64,000 nucleotides of DNA from Kitasatospora sp. MAP12-44 (GTDB lineage Bacteria; Actinomycetota; Actinomycetes; Streptomycetales; Streptomycetaceae), in contig NZ_JARZAE010000004.1 of the NCBI RefSeq assembly GCF_029892095.1, forward strand, positions 806,001-870,000, given 5' to 3'. Numbering within the stretch: position 1 is the stretch's first letter; each line of letters starts with the position of its first letter. The notes under the pieces were generated by a model that had not been told where the DNA came from, ran no database searches, and saw nothing but the letters and a program-made list of their open reading frames with translations. Made by a program: the position numbers and the translations under genes. This document shows positions 60,186-64,000 of this stretch, piece by piece.

Positions 60186-61436
60186 ATGGCGGAGCCCGTC
60201 CCCTCCGAGCCCGACGCCCGTACCGACGCCCGCACCCACCCCCAGACGCTCTCCCGCAAGGCCGCCCGCAAGCGGCAGCGGCTCGCGGGCCTGGCCGGGC
60301 TGGTCGTGCTGAGTGCCGGCGCCCTGATCGCCTCCGCGCCGGCCGGCAGCAGCGCCGCGCCGCCCGGCGGCACGCTCCGGATCAGCACCACGGGATGCGG
60401 CACGCCGCCCGCTCAACTCCCTTCCGGTCCCATTGAGTTCACCGTCACCAACACCTCCGGGGTGTTCGCCACGGTGTACCTGGTCTCGGCCGACGCACGG
60501 CTCGCCTACGCCGAGATCAGCTGGCTCGGCCCCGGCAAGACGCTGCCGCTGGACACCACCCTGACCGGCGGCCGGTACGCCGTCCGCTGCGTCTTCTCCA
60601 GCGGGCCGGTCGCCACCTCCAGCCCGGTCACGGTCACCGGCAGCGCGTCCGGTGCGGTGGCCGGCTACCTGCCGATGTCCGACCTCCAGCTGAGCGGCCC
60701 GGTCACCGCCTACCGCGCCTACGTGCAGGGCGCGTTGCCCCAACTGCTCGCCGCAGCCCGCACGGTGGACGCCGACGTGGCCCACGGCAATCTGGCCGCC
60801 GCCCGCACCGACTGGCTCACTGCCCACCTGGACTACGAGCGCCTCGGCGCCGCCTACAACTCCTTCGGCGACTTCGACGACGCGCTCAACGGCATGGCCA
60901 ACGGCCGGCCGCAGGGCGTCGACACGCCGGACTGGACCGGCTTCTTCGCCCTGGAGTACGGCCTGTGGCACGGCTGGAGCGCCGACCGGCTGCGCGCGAC
61001 CAGCAAGCAGCTCGTCTCGGACGCCGCCGGACTGATCCAGGACTTCCCCAGCGAGGACACCGACCCGGGCACCCTGCCGCTGCGCGCCCACGAGATCCTG
61101 GAGAACGCCCTGCAGTTCCAGGTCAACGGCATCGCCGACTACGGCAGCGGCAGCACGCTGGCCACCGTGGACGCCAACATCCAGGGCACCGAGGAGGTGC
61201 TGAGCGTGCTCGCCCCGGTGATCCGCCCGCTGGACGGCGCGCTGCTCGACCAGCTGAACCGCCAACTCCCCGCCCTGCAGGCCGAAGTACGCGCCACCCG
61301 GGCGCCCGACGGCAGTTGGACCCCGCCGGCCCGGCTCACCCCCGCCCAGCGCGAGCACCTCAACGGTGACCTCGGCGCACTCCTGGAGCAACTGGCGTTC
61401 CTGCCCAACCTGCTGACCCCGAGGAACCACGCATGA
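60186..61436 (+). CDS. efeO: EfeO-like iron uptake protein
   Basis: 416 residues. An N-terminal membrane anchor (LAGLAGLVVLSAGALIASAPAG) is followed by a cupredoxin-like domain (~55-155) and an imelysin/M75 domain (~160-416) with DWLTAHLDYERLGAAYNSFGDFD, GFFALEYGLWHG and ALQFQVNGIADYGSGSTLATVDANIQG, the conserved EfeO iron-binding features. In Streptomyces it delivers iron to the EfeU permease, which is not present next to it here. Confidence 0.92.
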   Translation: MAEPVPSEPDARTDARTHPQTLSRKAARKRQRLAGLAGLVVLSAGALIASAPAGSSAAPPGGTLRISTTGCGTPPAQLPSGPIEFTVTNTSGVFATVYLVSADARLAYAEISWLGPGKTLPLDTTLTGGRYAVRCVFSSGPVATSSPVTVTGSASGAVAGYLPMSDLQLSGPVTAYRAYVQGALPQLLAAARTVDADVAHGNLAAARTDWLTAHLDYERLGAAYNSFGDFDDALNGMANGRPQGVDTPDWTGFFALEYGLWHGWSADRLRATSKQLVSDAAGLIQDFPSEDTDPGTLPLRAHEILENALQFQVNGIADYGSGSTLATVDANIQGTEEVLSVLAPVIRPLDGALLDQLNRQLPALQAEVRATRAPDGSWTPPARLTPAQREHLNGDLGALLEQLAFLPNLLTPRNHA

Positions 61437-62719
61437 GCACGCCCACCGAGCCCGACGCCGGCCACTCCTGCCCCGTCCAGCCGCTGCGGCGGCGGGCCTT
61501 CCTGCGCGGCGCCGCGCTCGGCGCCACCGTCGGCGCCACCGTCGGCGCGGGCGCGCTGGCCGGCGCGCTCGCGGCCGCCGCCGGCGAGCCCGTCAGCAGC
61601 CCCTCCGACCGGGTGATCCCGTTCTACGGGCCGCACCAGGCAGGCATCAGCACTCCCCCGCAGGCGGCCGCGACCTTCGTCTCCTTCGACGTCATCGCGC
61701 CCGACCGGGCCGCACTCCAAGCGCTGCTGCGGACGCTGACCGACCGGATCAGCACGCTGACCGCCGGGGGCCCGGTGCCCGCCACCGACCTTGCCTCGCC
61801 GCCCACCGACAGCGCCACGCTCGGCCCGGTGCTGCCCGCCGACGGGCTGACCGTCACCGTGGGCGTCGGCGCCTCGCTCTTCGACGACCGCTACGGGCTG
61901 GCCGCGCGCAAGCCCTCCAAGCTGGTCGAGATGCCGGTCTTCCCCGACGACGACATGGTCGGCTCGACCGAGCTGCACGGCGACCTCTCGCTGCAGATCT
62001 GCGCCGACTCGCGCGACACCGTGATGCACGCCCTGCGCGACATCACCCGGCACACGCGCAGCGGGATGCAACCGAAGTGGAAGGTGGACGGCTTCCACGC
62101 CGCCCCGCGCCCGTCCGGGACCCCGCGCAACCAGCTGGGCTTCAAGGACGGCATCGCCAACCCCGACGCAACCGACCCGGCCGTCGCGAACGCCGTGCTC
62201 TGGACGCACGGCGGTGCGGCGGCCGGCGAGCCGGCCTGGGTGGAGGGCGGCTCGTACCAGGTGGTGCGCATCATCCGGATGCTCGTGGAGTTCTGGGACC
62301 GGGTCTCGCTGCACGAGCAGGAGCAGATGCTCGGCCGGCGCCGCGACTCCGGCGCTCCGCTGGACGGCACGGTGGAGAGCGACATACCCGACTACGGCGC
62401 CGACCCGCAGGGCCTGCTGATCCCGATGACCGCGCACATCCGGCTGTCCAACCCGCGCACCACCGAGACCGACAACCAGCGGATCCTGCGCCGGGGTTAC
62501 AACTACGACCGCGGTCTCGACCTGGACGGCAACCTGAACGTCGGGCTGATCTTCTGCTGCTACCAGCAGGACGTGGCCCGGCAGTTCCAGGTCGTCCAGC
62601 AGCGGCTGGCCGGCGAGCCGCTGGTGGACTACATCTCACCGACCGGCGGCGGCTACTTCTTCGCGCTCCCCGGAGTGACCGGCCCCGACCAGTGGTTCGG
62701 CTCGGCACTGTTCGCCTGA
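61433..62719 (+). CDS. efeB: EfeB-like Dyp-type haem peroxidase, Tat-exported
   Basis: 428 residues; ATG overlaps the efeO stop. The Tat signal RRRAFLRGAALGATV lies near residues 18-32. The DyP signature GFKDGIANP and the proximal haem His region (RRGYNYDRGL, NVGLIFCCYQQDVARQFQ) are intact. It oxidises Fe(II) or extracts iron from haem in the EfeUOB system and is secreted folded through Tat. Confidence 0.93.
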   Translation: MSTPTEPDAGHSCPVQPLRRRAFLRGAALGATVGATVGAGALAGALAAAAGEPVSSPSDRVIPFYGPHQAGISTPPQAAATFVSFDVIAPDRAALQALLRTLTDRISTLTAGGPVPATDLASPPTDSATLGPVLPADGLTVTVGVGASLFDDRYGLAARKPSKLVEMPVFPDDDMVGSTELHGDLSLQICADSRDTVMHALRDITRHTRSGMQPKWKVDGFHAAPRPSGTPRNQLGFKDGIANPDATDPAVANAVLWTHGGAAAGEPAWVEGGSYQVVRIIRMLVEFWDRVSLHEQEQMLGRRRDSGAPLDGTVESDIPDYGADPQGLLIPMTAHIRLSNPRTTETDNQRILRRGYNYDRGLDLDGNLNVGLIFCCYQQDVARQFQVVQQRLAGEPLVDYISPTGGGYFFALPGVTGPDQWFGSALFA

Positions 62720-62786
62720 CTGCAGTTCGCCCGAACCCGCCGATATCCGCTCGCCGCCGGCCAGGGCGAACTGCTTGGATCACGCG

Positions 62787-63230
62787 ATGGACACCACACT
62801 GCCGGACGGCTACGAGATCTCCACCGACCCCGCCCGCCTCGACGCCGAGCTGATCCACCGCTGGCTCTCGCTCGACGCCTACTGGGCACTCGGCGTCACC
62901 CGCGACAAGCAGGACCAGGCGATCGCCGGTTCGCTCAACTTCGGCCTCTACGCGAGCCCCGGCACGGGCGAGGGCGGCGCCCAACTCGGCTACGCCCGGG
63001 TGGTCACCGACCGGGCCACCTTCGCCTGGCTCTGCGACGTCTACATCGCCCCCGCCGCGCGCGGCCGGGGGCTGGGCACGGCGCTGGCCGCCGCCGTCCG
63101 CGACCACCTCGCCGGCTACGACCTGCGCCGCGTCATGCTGGCCACCGCGGACGCCCACGAGGTCTACGCCAAGGTCGGATTCGCGCCGCTGGCCACGGTG
63201 GAGAAGTGGATGCTCCTGGGCAAGCAGTGA
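62787..63230 (+). CDS. GNAT N-acetyltransferase
   Basis: 147 residues. DVYIAPAARGRGLGTALAAAVRDHL contains the acetyl-CoA loop, and MLATADAHEVYAKVGFAPL the following strand-helix. The start ISTDPARLDAELIHRWLSLDAYWALG is typical of small single-domain GNATs. ATG 62787 is chosen; a TTG lies four codons upstream. Substrate unknown. Confidence 0.88.
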   Translation: MDTTLPDGYEISTDPARLDAELIHRWLSLDAYWALGVTRDKQDQAIAGSLNFGLYASPGTGEGGAQLGYARVVTDRATFAWLCDVYIAPAARGRGLGTALAAAVRDHLAGYDLRRVMLATADAHEVYAKVGFAPLATVEKWMLLGKQ

Positions 63231-63251
63231 CCGCGGTCGCCCGCAACAGCC

Positions 63252-63602
63252 CTACTCACGGGCGCTGAGCAGTTCGTCCCAGTGCTCCTCCGCCCACGCG
63301 CAGGCGGCCGCCATGGGTTCGAGCATGCTGCGGCCCAGCGGAGTCAGCTCGTACTCGACATGCGGGGTGGCCTCGGCGTAGACGGTGCGCTTGACCAGGC
63401 CGTCGCGTTCAAGGGACCGCAGTGACTGGGTGAGGACCTTGGGGGTGACGCGGCCCAGCGGCACCCGCAACTCGGAGAAGCGGCGCGGTCCGTGCTCAAG
63501 GCAGCGGATGACCAGCGCCGCCCACTTGTCACCGAACCGGATCGGATTGAGCGAGGACGGGCACAGTTCATCGAACATGTCGGCGGGCAGCGGTTCCCTC
63601 AT
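63252..63602 (-). CDS. HxlR-family transcriptional regulator
   Basis: 116 residues, normal length. The winged helix contains FGDKWAALVIRCLEHGPRRFSELRVPLGRVTPKVLTQSLRSLERDGLVKRTVYAEATPHVEYELTPLGRSM, a full HxlR signature. It is divergently arranged with the oxidoreductase gene, and a near-palindrome between them is a likely operator. Cys residues (14 and 34) could make it redox- or electrophile-responsive like other members. Confidence 0.92.
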   Translation of the reverse strand: MREPLPADMFDELCPSSLNPIRFGDKWAALVIRCLEHGPRRFSELRVPLGRVTPKVLTQSLRSLERDGLVKRTVYAEATPHVEYELTPLGRSMLEPMAAACAWAEEHWDELLSARE

Positions 63603-63617
63603 GGCCTCACGATAGCC

Positions 63618-63635
63618 GGTATCCAACTGGTAACC
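63618..63635. promoter_or_regulatory. Candidate HxlR operator
   Basis: GGTATCC (63618-63624) and GGTAACC (63629-63635) are near-inverted 7-bp arms with a 4-bp centre, located between the divergent regulator and oxidoreductase starts. Confidence 0.45.
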
Positions 63636-63705
63636 GCTGCCCCCGATATGGTCGGCGAACCGGCTGGGGCACAGGTGCTCCGGCCCTGGTGAGAGGCGAT
63701 TCCTC

Positions 63706-64000
63706 ATGAACATCGTGGTCTTCGGTGCGGGTGGCCGGATCGGGCGGCAGGCCGTCGCCGAGGCGAGCCGGCGCGGCCACCAGGTCACCGCCGTGGTGCG
63801 TGACCCCGCAGGCCACGGCGAGTTGGCCGGGGCGCGGGCGGTGGCGGGCGATGTCACGGATGCGGCGAGCATCGAGCAGGTGGCCGCCGGACACGATGCC
63901 GCCGTCAACGCCGCCGTGGACCTGTCCGTTCCGCCGCACGACTTCTTCACCGCGTCGTCCCGCGCCCTGACGGCCGGCCTGGCGAAGGCCGGCGTGCACC
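63706..64000 (+). CDS. NAD(P)-dependent oxidoreductase (atypical SDR/NmrA-like), partial
   Basis: 98 residues visible; the gene runs past the window end. MNIVVFGAGGRIGRQAVAEASRRGHQVTAVVRDPA gives the GxGGxxG dinucleotide fold, and VAGDVTDAASIEQVAAGHDAAVNAA the second Rossmann strand pair. It is divergent from HxlR, a common arrangement for electrophile-inducible reductases. Confidence 0.85.
   Translation, partial: MNIVVFGAGGRIGRQAVAEASRRGHQVTAVVRDPAGHGELAGARAVAGDVTDAASIEQVAAGHDAAVNAAVDLSVPPHDFFTASSRALTAGLAKAGVH

Overview
The window is very GC-rich actinobacterial DNA. Dense GTG/ATG starts, GTGA/ATGA stop-start overlaps, Ala/Arg/Pro-rich proteins, a SARP regulator, a TipA-like regulator, mycothiol-dependent-isomerase-like proteins, MbtH and abundant secreted enzymes all point to Streptomycetaceae (Streptomyces or Kitasatospora). 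No rRNA or tRNA gene, CRISPR array or phage module was seen. Functional calls rest on motif reading; no database search was run.

Left part (1-12.8 kb): MFS exporter, ATP-dependent DNA ligase, a small membrane protein, GroES-like protein, mycothiol-type isomerase, Eis-like acetyltransferase, an internally deleted serpin, a secreted protein, an EamA transporter, a GNAT, an MFS-TetR drug-efflux pair with visible operators, a DUF72 protein and acylphosphatase. At 12.8-14.7 kb lies an insertion-sequence hotspot: the 5' piece of an IS982 transposase beside an apparently intact IS110-family transposase. A strongly structured leader precedes the IS110 gene and may encode its bridge RNA. Then follow a GT1 glycosyltransferase, a TipA-like MerR regulator with an internal translation start, a secreted serine hydrolase and small VOC/hypothetical genes.

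20.2-26.9 kb is a sulfonate/sulfur-acquisition operon read leftwards: FMN monooxygenase, lipoprotein, TauD-type dioxygenase, permease, ATPase. A ROK regulator lies upstream, with a possible 38-residue peptide and four 14-bp repeats in the leader. 27-30.6 kb holds ordinary small genes, including a DedA membrane protein and a coiled-coil protein.

30.9-48.5 kb is the centrepiece, a ribosomally synthesised peptide (RiPP) cluster. It comprises a SARP activator, an E1-like/leader-binding F protein, YcaO-1, a duplicated SagB-type dehydrogenase, a split LanB (glutamylation and elimination halves), a PqqD-like-fused M50 protease, an ABC exporter, YcaO-2, a convergent 61-residue precursor gene and a divergent M20 amidohydrolase. 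The 22-residue core is all Ser/Thr/Cys except its last Ala. Cys/Ser/Thr would become azoles and other Ser/Thr dehydro-residues. Only one thiopeptide-type elimination/pyridine-synthase homologue is present, so a linear azole plus dehydroamino-acid peptide (goadsporin-like logic) is more likely than a macrocyclic thiopeptide. Two complete YcaO enzymes plus a decayed third YcaO domain in the F protein make the cluster unusual.

48.6-64 kb: a proline-iminopeptidase-like hydrolase, then a chitosan-utilisation locus (GH8 endo-enzyme and GH2 exo-glucosaminidase sharing a 19-bp operator-like palindrome) around a secreted HELAE-type metalloprotease-like protein. After these come a GAF-SpoIIE phosphatase, an orphan MbtH, a repeat-bearing hypothetical, a secreted acid phosphatase, EfeO-EfeB iron uptake/peroxidase without EfeU, a GNAT, and an HxlR regulator divergent from an NAD(P)-dependent oxidoreductase that runs off the window end. 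Strong inverted-repeat terminators separate many convergent genes, and several proteins carry short in-frame tandem repeats.
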